From positions 1 to 6,302 of the forward strand of contig SKSH01000129.1 of assembly GCA_007118075.1 (NCBI GenBank): DNA of 6,302 nt. Direction: 5' to 3'. Position numbers and translations under genes: made by a program. This document shows, in pieces, positions 6,253 to 6,302 of this stretch. Under the pieces are notes generated by a model. The model searched no databases. It saw only the letters and a program-made list of their open reading frames with translations, and had not been told where the DNA came from. The stretch's first letter is position 1, and each line of letters starts with the position of its first letter. Source of the stretch: Halobacteriales archaeon. Lineage in GTDB: Archaea; Halobacteriota; Halobacteria; Halobacteriales; SKSH01.

Positions 6253-6302
6253 TCACTCGGGGGCGGGAACCCCGTCATCACCAGTCCCGAACCGATCGTG
6301 AA
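6253..6302 (-). CDS. Possible 3' end of an upstream leftward gene
   Basis: One leftward frame runs in from the window edge and ends HDRFGTGDDGVPAPE followed by TGA at 6255-6253. Its acidic, Gly/Pro-containing end looks like a haloarchaeal C-terminus. A second leftward frame (…SGLVMTGFPPPSEPKFATF, stop 6233-6231) is also open, so the choice rests on composition only. Too short to name a product. Confidence 0.3.
   Translation of the reverse strand, partial: HDRFGTGDDGVPAPE

Larger units (their letters stand above)
5841..6302 (+). other. In-frame open extension of uvrC lacking a stop codon
   Basis: Beyond the last HhH residues the uvrC frame has no stop for 154 codons, to the window edge. The translation is rich in Ser, Arg, Pro and Ala with runs such as SSSSSS, has no recognisable domain, and is mostly antisense to the membrane protein gene. 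It therefore looks like read-through of non-coding sequence. Either a terminal stop was lost (TGG at 5841-5843 is one base from TGA or TAG) or there is a one-base indel: dropping one T from 5839-5841 gives a stop at 5857-5859. A genuine long C-terminal tail is possible but unlikely. Confidence 0.6.

Noticed and set aside
6258..6274. CGGGG / CCCCG hairpin near the right edge
   Set aside because: Only a 5-bp stem with a 7-nt loop and no T run on either strand. It is explained by G/C-rich sequence within the probable 3' end of another gene.

Overview
The window looks like haloarchaeal chromosome. The proteins are rich in Asp and Glu, with charged, acid-biased surfaces. Codons ending in C or G and GATC/TCGA words are common, and the only CTAG I noticed sits on a stop codon at 1684-1687. 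Several genes have a TATA-like element about 27 bp before the start codon, as in the leaderless transcripts typical of haloarchaea. Two bacterial-type DNA repair genes, an NAD+-dependent ligase (ligA) and uvrC, sit in this archaeal setting, as is known for haloarchaea. I cannot name a genus.

Layout. Positions 1-1680 (+) hold the 3' part of ligA; the window opens two codons after the expected catalytic lysine. It converges, with only 3 nt between stop codons, on a two-gene ABC exporter read leftwards: ATPase 3434-2523, then permease 2526-1684, joined by an ATGA overlap. Next, also leftwards, is a small conserved-looking hypothetical gene (3733-3473). About 320-370 bp follow (3734 to the uvrC start) with promoter-like sites, a perfect 15-nt inverted repeat and one possible 55-codon ORF. 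Then comes uvrC (+, from 4053 or 4101). Its conserved domains end at about 5840. A small membrane protein gene (6205-5834, -) converges on it and overlaps its end. The last 50 bases may be the 3' end of another leftward gene.

How the parts relate. UvrC makes both incisions of nucleotide excision repair and DNA ligase seals the patch, so the two repair genes act at the start and end of the same pathway, although nothing shows that they are co-transcribed. The ABC pair is a self-contained exporter of unknown substrate with its own promoter.

Most notable points. (1) The uvrC frame has no stop codon where the protein should end and stays open to the window edge, in frame for 154 more codons antisense to the membrane protein gene. 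(2) LigA ends in a PCNA-binding-like tail (QTTLDDLL). (3) A perfect inverted repeat lies between the predicted uvrC TATA box and its transcription start. I see no CRISPR array, transposon, tRNA or rRNA, and no clear new multi-gene system.
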